Below are positions 11,919-22,898 of a stretch of DNA of 64,000 nt, in pieces. The stretch covers positions 335,833,948 through 335,897,947 of the forward strand of contig NC_058523.1 of the NCBI RefSeq assembly GCF_904849725.1, written 5' to 3'. The stretch's first letter is position 1, and every line of letters starts with the position of its first letter. The DNA comes from Hordeum vulgare subsp. vulgare (lineage: Eukaryota > Streptophyta > Magnoliopsida > Poales > Poaceae). The position numbers and the translations under genes were made by a program. The notes below the pieces were generated by a model. The model saw only the letters and a program-made list of their open reading frames with translations. It searched no databases and was not told the DNA's origin.

Positions 11919-13452
11919 TGATAACCCACAAGTATAGGGGATCAATTGTAGCCTTTCTCGATAAGTAAGAGTGTCGAACCCAACGAGGAGCTAAAGGTAG
12001 GACAAATATTCCGTCAAGCTCTATCGACCACCGATACAACTCTACGCACACTTTTCATTCGCTTTACCTAGAACAAGTCTGAAACTAGAAGTACTTTGTA
12101 GGAGTGATAGGATAGGCTTGCAAGAAAGTAAAGAACACGTAAATAAAACTAGGGGCTGGTTAGATAAAGAAACAACTACGAGTGTCTAACGAGTGTGGAA
12201 AAGTGGTGGTAGGAGTTGCGGAATTGTCCCTAAGGAATTGACTACGTTACTAGATCGATAGCAAGTATCATGTGGGAGAGGCCTCTGCTAGCATGTCATC
12301 CCTTACTTGGAATTCTATGCACTTATGATTGGAACTATTAGCAATCGTCCGCAACTACTCACGTTCATTAAGGTAAAACCCAACCATAGCAGTAAGATAT
12401 ATTGGTCCCCCCTTCAATCCCATATGCATTAATTTCTATGCTAGGTTTGAAGCTTCTGTCACTCTAGCCTGCCAATACATAGTCCTATCAACATACAACT
12501 AACCCTATGGTGTGATCCACGCGCGCGATCATATGATGGGCACCGAAGGAAAGAAACATAACAACAAGCAAATTAAACCAATCATAGCAATTCATCAATC
12601 ACCGATAGGACAACGATAATCTACTCAGACATCATAGGATAGCAACACATCATTGGATAATAATATGTAGCATAAAGCACCATGTTCAAGTAGAGCGTAC
12701 AGTGGGTTGCGGGAGAGTGAACCGCTGAATATAGATGGGGGAAGATGATGGAGATGTTGGTGAAGATGACGGAGGTGTTGGTGTAGATCGCCGTGACATG
12801 ATGATTTCCCGGGCGGCGTTCCGGCGCAGCTGGGAGAGAGGGGGAGAGAGCCTCCCTCCTTCTTCTTCTTCCTTGACCTCCTCCCTAGATGGGAGAAGTG
12901 CTTCCCCTCTGGTCCAAGGTCTCCATGGCGGCGGAGGGGCGAGAGCCCCTCCGAGATTGGATCTCTCTCTCTGTGTCCTTCTGTTTCTGCGCTCCCAGAT
13001 TCTGCGTTTCGCCATTTCTTAAATTCCCGGATATCCGTAACTCCGTTTGGGCTGAAATTTTAACACGATTTTCTTCCGGATATTATATTTCAGGCGGCGA
13101 AAGAAGGGCACCAACCGCCGTAAGGAGTGGCCACAAGCCTGCCTACCATGGGCCCACCCCCTGGCCGCGGCGACAGGGCTTGTGGGCACTCCGTGCATCG
13201 CCTCGCGTTGATTCTTCTTCCCAAAAATCATAAATATTCCAAAAAATCCCCGTAAGTTTTTATTACGTTTGGACTTCGTTTGGTATGGATATTCTGTGAA
13301 ACAAAAAACATGCAACAAACAGGAACTGGCACTGGGCACTATATCAATATTTTAGTCCCAAAAATAGTATAAAAAGTTGCCAAAAGTATGTGAAAGTTGT
13401 AGAATATTGGCATGAAACAATCAAAAAATATAGATACGATGGAGACGTATCA
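11919..13452 (-). repeat. 5' LTR of element B
   Basis: 1,534 bp, bounded by TG at 11919-11920 and CA at 13451-13452. The sense-strand start is TGATACGTCTCCATCG. The U5 end (CCCCTATACTTGTGGG) closely resembles the end of element D's LTR. The inverted repeat CACAAGCC (13132-13139)/GGCTTGTG (13177-13184) is present as in the other copy. Followed on the right by CATAG. Confidence 0.92.
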
Positions 13453-13602
13453 CATAGTATGCATACCAAGGAGTATTATGAGAAACATTAATAGCAGCTA
13501 ATTGCTCATCAGGAAAACTATCATTAAAAGGTTGTGGGTTATCAAGCACATTTTCGAATCTAAACAAGTTATGAGCTGGATAACCTTCTTTGGTGCGTAG
13601 TT
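13453..13602 (-). pseudogene. Fragment of Athila-like pol between RNase H and integrase
   Basis: The minus frame ([25 protein letters not shown]) matches the segment after RNase H in element D (about 24590-24690). Element B is inserted at one end. At the other end, near 13590-13603, the similarity stops and Tat antisense-gene sequence begins without a recognisable transposon end, so this is a deletion or recombination scar. It is a remnant of a further Athila-like element not otherwise present here. Confidence 0.8.
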
Positions 13603-16600
13603 GCACCATCTTCCTCCGAATGCTTTCTCCTACTTAGCTGATTTTGTATCTCTATGTGAGAACTTCCTCGGTGGCCATCCGCACTGGGATTTGTTCAAAC
13701 ACCAATTCATTTGTCGAGTGATGGCTGTTAAGAAGTCCTCTTAGTCGGGGGCAAAACCAACGTAGTGCGGCTCTGTGGAGGGCTAGGTATCCAGCTCACG
13801 GGCAAGAGTAGCTTCCCCCAAATGAGTTTTCCCGATTCTGTGAAGGGGTGGTACGACTCTTGGTTCTACCGCGAGGATGTGCCGGTTGGTGAGGAATATT
13901 CGGGTCTTCCACCATATTCCACCGATAGGGTTCAGTCGGCTCCTTCCTTGACCGTGTCGAAGGCGAAGAAAGTTGATGTAGATATTCTGGTGATTGCGCT
14001 AGTTGTTGTGACACACAAAGGCCTCAACGGAGTGGACCTCCTGGAAGTCTTCTTTCAGCGTAGGATCCAACCCCTTCAGGCCAGAGCCTATCCCATGTGG
14101 ATGTACCAGGGGTCGGATGACAAAACTCGTGTTCACCCGGAGGAGCTCATGGAGCAGCAGTTGGAAGAAAAGATCATGACCATCACTCTGCTGAGGGACA
14201 ATCCCAGGGGGACTAGGACGGTGCCTCCTTTCTCAGCGAAGATTTCGCCGAATGTGGTGAGCTACTGCCCTTTATGTCCGACTGTTTTTCTTCGTTGTCT
14301 CGCTACTTGTTTGTAACCTGCTCTTCTCCATTTGGCAGGCTTCTACCGGGCTAGTCAGCTCCGTCCCGGTTGTTGACCGAATACCCATTGATGTGGAGAG
14401 CGCCACCGAGCACTCGGAGGCTCGGATGTAGGTGACGATGAAGACGACGACGAGGAGGTGGAGGAGAGTGACAACGATGATCAGGGGGATGAGGCGGAGT
14501 CCTCTCCGTCTGATGAGGTACCGCCGGAGGCCCGCAGCAAGGCGCGCCAGGATACAGGGACCCGTGTTGGCACCATGAGGATCCCGAGGGTGACAAAGCC
14601 AAGTGTATCTGCAATGACGACCCGCAGTTCAAAAAGGGCCAAAGTGAGGCTACGACGCCGCCGGAGAAGACTGTCAAACAGCCCGAGGCCGCAAGCTCAA
14701 AACCTGGGAAGGCTGTCCTGCCGCGCATCAAGGTCCATGTGCCCATCACTTTGGCGTAAGTTTTGTTGCTCAATGACTTTCCTTTGTGGTCTATGTTTTT
14801 CCGAATGATTGTTGTATTCTTATTGTGTTCATTGCAGAGCTGATACTTCAACCGGTTCTTTGGAAGCCAAGGCCACCGACAAGGGGAAAACTGACGCTGA
14901 TGCTACTTCTTCCAAAGGTAAGTCTTGACTTTTCTGAAGGGTCACTCGGTATTCGGTGCCTGGCCATTTACTCCTTGTGAACATGTCCAGAACCACGGGA
15001 CGTGATTGAACTTGACCCTGAGGCTCCTTCTGTAGCTGAAGAGGCGCCCAAGCAGGCTGCCACTCCCAGTCGAGTGGTTGCCAGAACCACGACTTCTATG
15101 GCCCGTGAGACAACCTCGGCTGGGACATCACTCGGAACGGGTCTGTTGCCTCCTCCATCGGATCGCCGCATGTTCCAACTCCACCACATCCCAGAGGATT
15201 AGGAGGAGGCACGCAATGAATCCTTGGCCTAGCTGGACCTGATGGACGAAAGATTGAAGGAGGCATATGACACCAGTGAGGCCGTGGCCAAGAATGTTCA
15301 GGTAAGATTGAATCCGAGTGGGTGTCCCTAGTGAGTACACACCCAGTGGGTGTTGTTTTTCTTTTTTAGTGGGGGCACGCTGAGCACACCCACTGGGTGT
15401 AGTCCGAGAGGCTATCATTGACTATGGAAGTTGGCGATGGTCTCAGTTTCTACTCCCGTTTAGTAGTAGTTAACAAGGTATGGAGCCTTCTCTCCTGTTG
15501 TCCTTCCAGTGGGGTTGTGCTGAGCGCACCCACTGGGTGTAGCCCCGAGACCGCCATCGACTGTAGCAGTCGGCGGTAGTCTTAGAGTTGTTGTTGTATT
15601 TTTGCTCACTTGACCTTCCTATCGGCAGACTGCTGGTGGGCCCAGGGACCGTACCGAAGCGGCAGATCAAGAGATGTTGGATTTACGCCTCACCTCGAAG
15701 CTGAAAAATCCAAGTGCACTCATCTCGAGCGGGAGAAGAAAGCTGTTGAAGGTAAACTCTGTTGACCGAATGAATCTTGAATTGATTTTCTTTCCTATTC
15801 GACTAAGGCTATCTTTCCAGATCGCCTTGCTGAGAGGGTGAAGAATTCCATTTCCTTAGTCGCCATGAAGGAGGCCCTCGAGAAGAGGGATGTAGAACTG
15901 GCGTCGGCTCAGAAGGAAGCGAGCCAAAAGAACAAGGTTGCTGACCTGAAGAAGAGCTACACTGAGTGGGAGACCAAGTTCTTGGAATTCAGTGCCAAAA
16001 GAGCCGAGCTGGAGAACTTCGTTGAGGACTTTGGCTTAGACCTCGTTGGCAAGCTCAAAGGTATAGCTGAATCCCGAATGAGTTCTGTTGCTGTCTTGCC
16101 ATTTCCGAGTGGTGATTCTCCTCCTTTGTGTTCGATTGAATTCAGCTTTCTACGTCGATCTCGAGGAGGAGACAAGTTTGATTGACAAGGAACTGAACCC
16201 GAAGACTGGGATTATGAAGGACGATACCTCCATCACTCTCCTTTGGCTGGAAGCTCGGATCGATTACACGTTGGGCTGCTTTAGATGGATCCATTCGGGT
16301 ATGGTGGAGGTTGATGAGGGGACCGATCTTGAAGAAGAACCCATGAAGGATGCTCGCATGATTGTTGATCGAGCGAAAGCTATTCCCGGACACCTTCGGT
16401 CTTGGAAGAAGTCGGTGGCTTGTGCTAGAGCAGACATCGCCCTCTTGCTCGTTCGAATCCACTACACGGGAGTAGACAAAGAGAAGCTGAAGAATCTCCG
16501 AGTGGTCAACAGGAAGAGCCTCAAGTTTGAGGACTTCATGGAGATGTTCATGGAGGCGGCCACCCGGATCTCCGATGGCATCGACCTTGATACCTTCGTG

Positions 16601-16630
16601 GAGGCACTGGGGTCTCCTTCTTCCGAGTGA
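13603..16630 (+). pseudogene. Antisense extra gene of element C, seven exons, 5' truncated
   Basis: Proposed exons 13603-14256, 14339-14755, 14838-14917, 14991-15301, 15629-15751, 15821-16060 and 16146-16630; every intron is GT-AG. Exon 1 begins inside the HHxPPNAFSYLADF motif of the family Pfam calls putative gypsy-type transposon (PF04195, named from memory), followed by LCGGLG, WFYREDVP and VDLLEVFFQRRIQP. Exon 2 is acidic then basic. Exons 5-6 are coiled-coil-like (KEALEKRDVELASAQKEA). Exon 7 ends with a conserved block (LKFEDFMEMFMEAATRISDGIDLDTFVEAL). A stop in exon 4 near 15200, a frame change in exon 5 and the missing start make it a pseudogene. The function is unknown; in the maize element Grande a comparable antisense ORF is known. 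Confidence 0.72.
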
Positions 16631-16799
16631 TTCACGAAAAACACTCTTAAGCTTCAATTCGCCTCGGTATGCCAAGTGGTTTTATGTAACCCTATAAACT
16701 CTGAGTGAGCCTTGGGCTTTCTCGCATGCACCTTTTGTTTGAACTGAAGTGCGGCTTTGTTCCCTTTGAATTGCATTTGAATTTTTCTATCCTTGTTTG

Positions 16800-17790
16800 G
16801 ATTTATTTTACTCAGACGAAGACTGGTTCGTAACCAAGTCCCCGAGCGTGGAAGTTCATCCTCACTCGGGTGATGTCATTCCTTAGACAAAGACGGATGG
16901 CGTTGCTTAAGGATGATTGTTCTGTTCATCTTGGCGTCTGAATGAAAGTCTTGGCTTCATTCGGGACCACTAAGCCCCCAAGTGTGGAGGGTGTCCATAT
17001 TGGGGAAAGGGTCTACCTTAGGCGAAATAGGCTCGCTACCGAGATGGTAGTTCTTTCAAACTCGTTGATGGCCGTGTCTATCATGGCGTCTGAATGGCGA
17101 TCGCACCGTCATTCGGAGATGCTTTGACTTAGGCGAAAGCTGTTTCGCAGCTAAGTCCCCGAGCGTGGATGTGATCCTTAGTCGGGGCAGGTTTTACCCT
17201 AGGCGAGAACTGGTCCACGACTAGGAATGATTATTCTGTTCATCTTGGCGTCCGAATGAAAATCTTGCCTTCATTCGGGACCGCTATAACTTAGGTGAAA
17301 GTTGGTTCACAGCTAAGCCCCCAAGTGTGGAGGTTGTCCACATTCGGGGAAGGGTCTCCCTTAGGTGAGACATGCTCATTACCGAGATGATAGTTCTTTC
17401 AAATTCGTTGAGGGCCTTGTCCATCATGGCGTCTGAATGGCGATCTGTCCGTCATTCCGACATGCTTTGACTTAGGCAAAAGCTAGTTCGCAGCTAAGCC
17501 CCCAAGCATGGACGTGATCCTCACTTGGGGCAGGTTTTAGCCTAGGCGGGAACGGGTCCGCAGCTAGGAATGATTGTTCTGTTCATCTTGGTGTCCGAAT
17601 GGAAGTCTTGCCTTCATTCGGGACCACTATAACTTAGGTGAAAGCTGGTTCGCAGCTAAGTCCCCTAGTGTGGAGGTTGTCCACATTCGGGGAAGGATCT
17701 ACCTTAGGCGAAACAGGTTCTCTACCGAGATGATAGTTCTTTTGAACTCGTTATGGTTGTGTCCATCAAGGCGTGCAAATGGCAATCACG
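16800..17790. repeat. Tandem repeats of element C, about 314-343 bp period
   Basis: Three imperfect copies, anchored by TTCATCTTGG at 16925, 17239 and 17582. Each holds stem-loops with arms such as ACTTAG and CTAAGT plus an inner GCGAA/TTCGC stem (17127-17156). The core also matches the 70-bp repeat of element F although the periods differ. No coding potential. Confidence 0.8.
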
Positions 17791-19087
17791 TCGTGCACAC
17801 CCTGTTTTTACGTTACTTCAATTGTAGCCTCTTCAAAAACATGAGTTTATTAAAAAAAATTAAGCAAGTGCAATGAGTGCCTTGATTACAATTATTTGTA
17901 TGTATGCTTGATTGAGTGGATTCAAAAACAATATTTTTAGAACATGATATTTCCATAAAATTGACCAATGGAGCTCAATTTTGCTGGAGCATCCTATTTT
18001 TGCATCAAACCCAATCCTGTTAACTCTCAGCACTAGTGGTGAAGGTTAACTACCCCCAACACCTGTTGAACACCTTATGTCAACTTGGTCAAACAGCACT
18101 TAACCCCCTCTACACACACTCCATTTCCACTAAACTCTTAGTGCAAGCTGCGAGCACCACTCCTCAACTGCAGATGAGTGGCCCCTCTCTGGTTCCAAGC
18201 AGAAGAGCCCAAAATCTCCATTTTAGTTTCTGGCTCAAGACTGGCATCTCCTCTTTAATCACCTCCTTTGACTAGCAGTGAGACCCTTGGCTCTCAAACG
18301 GCTAAGGAGCATCTAACCCAACGCCCGGATATGCCAGACACAGCCAAAGCACCCCAGAGCGCGCCAGCATGCCGTGGCATGCCAAAACTGAGCTCTAGGC
18401 ACGCTACAGGGCGGACCTGAGGCAAAGGAGGCCTGCCCGGCCGGTTCTGACCTCCCCTCGGTTTCTCTCTGCGTCTCCGATAACCAACATGAATCAGGGC
18501 AGCCTCAGGGCCCCTCCTCCCCCTCTCTGCTGACCAGGGTGACGCGTTTCCGCGCACGCCATATTCGGCCACAAGAATGCGGCCATGCAGCACGCGCGCA
18601 CCATGTCCCCTCTCTCTCTCTTGTTGAGTCTCTGGGTCTCAAACCACGTCCGCAATACGGTGGTATCGACCCTAAGCTCTCTCTCCCTCTGCAATAGCGG
18701 TGGTGAAACCACCAGCGCTCCCCGCGCGGTGCACCATTGTTGGCCTATAAAGAGCCCCCCTCGCTCGAGCACCCACACACCTCTCCTTCGAAACCTCAAT
18801 CGAGGCCCCAACCACCCCATTTGAGCATAGAGAGCTCCAGTGCTCGAGATCGATCGAGGCCCCACCGGTTCGGAGCTCCATCGATCTCGGGCTACCGGCC
18901 AGCTCTCGCGCTCCTCTCACCTCTTCCTTGACCATAGTGAGCTTAGGGAGCTTCTCCACCACTTCCCCGATCTTTTCATTACCCGTAGAACCCAACTCCA
19001 CCACCTCCCGTAGCACCTCCGCCGTAGCCACCTCGTCGCCGGTGACCCAGGGCTTCCCTGTCGTTCCTTCGACCACCAGCAGGTAGG
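17791..19087 (+). other. Unidentified LTR-like sequence hosting element D, left part
   Basis: AT-rich to about 18040, then increasingly GC-rich. There is a TATA-like CTATAAAG at 18745-18752 followed by a pyrimidine-rich leader-like stretch (CACACACCTCTCC). No frame with recognisable similarity. The sequence resumes after element D at 50750, joined by the duplicated GTAGG. The composition, promoter-like box and absence of exons suggest an LTR of another Gypsy family, but I could not define its ends. Confidence 0.4.
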
Positions 19088-20798
19088 TGATACGTCCATT
19101 TTGCCTCATGCTTTTATATTGATATTTATCGCATTATGGGTTGTTATTACACATTATGTTACAATACTTATGTCTTTTCTCTCTTGTTTTATAAGGTTTA
19201 CATGAAGAGGGAGAATGCCGGCAGCTGGAATTCTGGGCAGGAAAAGGAGCAAGTTTGAGATACCTATTCTGCACAACTCCAAAGGCCGTGAAAATCAGCG
19301 AGGAATTATTTTGGATTATATAAAAAATACTGGGGGCTCGTTAAGAGAGACCTGAAGGTTTGGAATATCGACAAAGATTTAGCCATGGACAGGGGTGCGT
19401 GGAAGTTAGCTATCCACGTTCCAGAGCCATGACTTGGCTTCGAGATCTTATGGGTTTCAACTCTAGCCTACCCGAACTTGTTTGGGACTGAAAGGCTTGG
19501 TTTTTGTTGTTGTATATAAAAATAATGGGCGGAAGAAATACTGGAGGGGAACCACCCGGAGGTCACGAGCCTGCCAGTCGCGCCCCACCCCCCTGGGCGC
19601 GCCTGGGGGGCTCGTGGCCCACCTGTTACCCCTCCGGCTCCCATCTTCTGCTATAAGGAGGGTTTCGTCCTAGAAAAAAATCAAGAGATAGCTTTCGGGA
19701 AGAATCGCCGCCGCCACGAGGCAGAACTTGAGCAGAACCAATCTAGAGCTCCAGGCAGGGCCGTCCTGTCGGGGAAACTTCCCTCCCAGAGGGGGAATTC
19801 ATCGCCATCGTCATCACCAACACTCCACTCATCGGAGGAGACTCATCTCCATCAACATCTTCATCAGCAGCATCTCATCTTTGAACCCTAGTTCATCTCT
19901 TGTACCCAATCTCAATCTCGCGACTCCGATTGGTACTTGTAAGGTTGCTAGTAGTGTTAATTACTCCTTGTACTTGATGCTAGTTGGTTTACTCAGTGGA
20001 AGATCATATTTCAGATCCTAGATGCTATGCAATACCTCCCTGATCATGAACATAATTATTCTTTCTGAGTAGTTACGTTTGTTCCTGAGGACATGGGATA
20101 AGTCTTGCTATAAGTAGTCATGTGAATTTGGTATTCGTTCGATATTTTGATGCGTTGTATGTTGTCTTTCCTCTAGTGGTGTTATGTGAACGTCGACTAC
20201 ATGACACTTCACCATTATTTGGGCCTAAAGGAAGGCATTGGGAGGTAATAGGTAGATGATGGGTTGCTAGGGTGACAAAAGCTTAAACCCTAGTTTATGC
20301 GTTGCTTCGCAAGGGGCTGATTTGGATCCACCAGTTTAATGCTATGGTCAGACCTTGTCTTAATTATTCTTTCGTAGTTGCGAATGCTTGCGAGAGGGGT
20401 TAATCATAAGTGGGATGTTTTTCCAAGTAAGGACAGCGCCCAAGCACCGGTTCACCCACATATCAAACTATCAACGTAGCGAACACGAATCATATGAACA
20501 TGATGAAAACTAGCTTGACAAAAATTCCCATGTGTCCTCGGGAGTGCTTTACCTTATATAAGAGTTCGTCCAGGATTGTCCGTTGCTACAAAAGGGATTG
20601 GGCCATCTTGCTGCACCTTAGTTACTATTGTTACTTGTTACCCGTTACTAATTATCTTATCCCGCAACCGATAATTTCAGTGTTTGCGGAGAATACCTTG
20701 CTGAAAACCACTTGTCATTTCCTTCTGCTCCTCCTTGGGTTCGACACTCTTACTTACCGAAAAGACTACGATAGGTCCCCTATACTTGTGGGTCATCA
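19088..20798 (+). repeat. 5' LTR of element D
   Basis: 1,711 bp, TGATACGTCC...GGTCATCA. It is about 200 bp longer than the 3' LTR, almost all of it due to a LINE fragment at 19330-19512. It contains the inverted repeat CACGAGCC (19564-19571)/GGCTCGTG (19609-19616). A possible TATA-like GCTATAAGG is at about 19650. The U5 end (CCCCTATACTTGTGGG) resembles that of element B. Confidence 0.93.
19330..19512 (+). mobile_element. 5'-truncated LINE 3' end inside the LTR of D
   Basis: Absent from the 3' LTR of D, so it arrived after or around D's insertion. It encodes the end of a plant L1-like RT ORF (AMDRGAWKLAIHVPEP then stop) and ends in a TTG-rich tail. It is flanked by TATATAAAAAATA (19317-19329) and TATATAAAAATA (19513-19524), a target duplication of 12-13 bp as expected for target-primed insertion. 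A SINE with a LINE-derived tail is an alternative. Confidence 0.8.
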
Positions 20799-20809
20799 AG
20801 ACTCTTTTC

Positions 20810-20827
20810 TGGCGCCGTTGCCGGGGA
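20810..20827 (+). promoter_or_regulatory. Primer binding site of element D (tRNA-Asp type)
   Basis: TGGCGCCGTTGCCGGGGA, 11 bases after the LTR end, is complementary to the 3' end of plant tRNA-Asp including CCA. Confidence 0.9.
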
Positions 20828-20904
20828 GTGAAGCGCCTTTGGTGAGTGGAATTTGGTAGAGAAACATTTATATAGTGTGCTGAAATTTATTGTCACTTGT
20901 CATT

Positions 20905-22524
20905 ATGGAGACTAATCCTTTGTGGAGCTTATTCGGGGTATCTTCACCTCGACCGGAAACACAAAGAGTTGCTCGTCAACCTACTGCACCTACTGAAAAT
21001 ATTTATTATTAAATTCCTTCAGGTATGCTGGAGAAACTATTGGCTAATCCTTTTATAGGAGATGGAACATCACATCTCGACTGGCATCTAATCTGTGTAG
21101 ATGAAGTTTGTGGTTTATTTAAGCTTGCAGGTTTGCATGAGGATGAGGTCAAGAAGAAGGTCTTTCCCTTATTTTTGAGGTATAAAGCATTGACATGCTA
21201 TATGCTATGTGATGATACTGGATCATGGAACTACAACCGACTGAAATTGGAATTTCATCAAAAGTATTATCCTATGCATTTGGTACACTGTGATCGGAAT
21301 TATATCTATAATTTTTGGCCTGGTGATAGAGAAAGTATCTCTCAAACTTAGGGTAGGCTTAATTCAATGTTATATTCATGTCCCAACTATGAGCTCTTGA
21401 GAGAAATTATTATTCAGAACTTCTATGCTCGGCTTTCTCATGATAATCGCACCATGTTTGACACTTCTTGTACCTGTTCTTTTATGAAGAGAGATATTGA
21501 CTTCAAATGGGATTTATTGGAAAGAATTAAATGCAACTCTGAAGATTGGGAGTTTGATGAAGGTAAGGAGTCAGGTATGAATCTTAAGTTCGATTGCATT
21601 AAATCCTTCGTTGAAACAAATACTTTTCGTGATTTTAGCGCTAAACATGGACTTGACTCTAAGATAGTAGCTTCTTTATGTGAATCATCTGCTGCTCATA
21701 TTAATCTCCCTAAGGAGAAGTGGTTTAAATATCATCCTCCCATAGAAGTCAATGTAGTAAAACCCAATCCAATTGAAGAGAAAGTTATTGCTTATAATGA
21801 TTCTATTGTTCCTAGTGCTTACATTGAGAAACCACCTTTCCCTGTTAGAATAAAGGATCATGCTAAAGCTTCAACTGTGATACGTAAGGGCTACATTAGA
21901 ACACCTACACCCCCTGAGAAAATTAAAGTTGAACCTAGCATTGCTATTATTAAAGGTCTCTTGGCCGATAATGTTGATGGGCATGTTATTCAATTCTGTG
22001 AAGATGCTGCTAGAATTGCTAAACCTCATGCTAGAGACAAACATAAACATGTTGTTGGCATGCCTGTTGTCTCTGTTAAGATAAAAGATCATTGTTATCA
22101 TGGTTTATGTGACATGGGTGCTAGTGTTAGTGCAATACCTCAATCTTTATATAATGAAATTAAAGATGAGATTGCACCTGTCGAGATGGAATTTATTGAT
22201 GTTACTATTAAACTTGCTAATAGAGATACTATCTGCCCTCTGGGAATTGTTAGAGATGTTGAAGTCCTGTGTGGTAAAACTAAGTATCCTACTGATTTTC
22301 TCGTTCTTGCTACGACACAAGATAACTTTTGTCCCATCATATTTGGTAGACCTTTCCTCAATACTGTTAATGCTCAGATTGATTGTGAGAAACAAACTGT
22401 TACTCTTGGCTTTGAAGGTGTGTCGCATGAATTTAATTTTTCTAAGTTTGGTAGACAACCTCATGAAAAAGAATTGTCTAGTAAGGATGAAATTTTTTGC
22501 TCTTGCTTCTATTGTTGTGCCTCC
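20905..22524 (+). pseudogene. gag-protease of element D
   Basis: One frame from ATG at 20905 with stops near 21010 and at 21349-21351. The gag part has a capsid-like domain (GDGTSHLDWHL, LFLRYKALTCYML, EFHQKYYP) at about 21050-21500. The protease domain near 22080-22400 has LCDMGASVSAIP as active site and IIFGRPFLNTVNAQID as the second conserved block. After codon EI near 22495 the frame shifts, then plastid-like DNA interrupts the junction to RT at about 22525. The family role is particle assembly and polyprotein cleavage. Confidence 0.85.
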
Positions 22525-22898
22525 TTACATTTCTTTTCAATTTCCTTTCAAGAGTTTCTATCTATTTCCACACCCTTTTCTTGAGACCTCGAAACATGAG
22601 GACAAATTACTTCTCTTAGGAACACATACAAGAAAAAGGATAACGAGAGCCCTCCCATTAACTACTTCATTTTCATTTATTAATTTCATAGTAATAGAAA
22701 TCCATGTCCTACCGAGACAAAATTTAGAACTTGCTATCCTCTTGCCTAATAGGCAAAGATTGACCTATGTAGAAAGACGGATTCATTCGGATCGATATAA
22801 GGACCCAACTCCGTTGCATTGCCAGAATCCATGTTCCATATTTGAAGCGGGTTGACCTCCGTGCTTTTCTCATGGTACAATCCTCTTCCTGCTGAGCC
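22525..22898 (+). other. Plastid DNA insertion (NUPT) in pol of element D
   Basis: Retrotransposon similarity stops after the ASIVVPP coding segment and resumes at DPLEQYLLEHEN. In between lie about 374 bp that I recognise as chloroplast-like, from the inverted repeat near rps12/trnV upstream of the 16S rRNA gene (for example GGTTGACCTCCGTGCTT and CTCATGGTACAATCCTC). Several substitutions and small deletions relative to plastid sequence as I recall it indicate some age. No target duplication is obvious. Exact ends are uncertain by a few bases. Confidence 0.72.

Larger units (their letters stand above)
6201..13452 (-). mobile_element. Element B: non-autonomous Athila-like LTR retrotransposon
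   Basis: Two LTRs in direct orientation (6201-7703, cut by element A, and 11919-13452) enclose 4.2 kb with a PBS, one long ORF of unknown function and about 2.9 kb of non-coding DNA ending in a polypurine tract. There is no gag, protease, RT or integrase. The LTR termini (TGATACGTC...TTATCA on the sense strand) and the TGGCGCC primer site are Athila-like. The 3' non-coding part is homologous to that of element E in the opposite orientation. A candidate 5-bp target duplication on the right is CATAG (13453-13457); the left partner lies outside the window. Movement would need proteins supplied by another element. Confidence 0.88.
13603..17790 (-). mobile_element. Element C: 3' part of a diverged Tat-lineage element
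   Basis: Contains a multi-exon gene on the plus strand and, after its 3' end, tandem repeats. The same arrangement lies between integrase and 3' LTR in element F, where the extra gene is antisense, so element C itself points to the minus strand. Its LTR side is missing at 13603 and its pol side is missing after about 17790. The protein is clearly homologous to F's antisense product but diverged, so C belongs to a different family of the lineage. Confidence 0.75.

Noticed and set aside
18585..19109. Possible host gene exon near a TATA-like box
   Set aside because: No frame stays open with recognisable similarity in either strand; composition fits an LTR better.
22100..22855. 251-codon Leu-rich plus-strand frame
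   Set aside because: It overlaps the protease of D in another frame and then runs through plastid-like DNA; an out-of-frame shadow.
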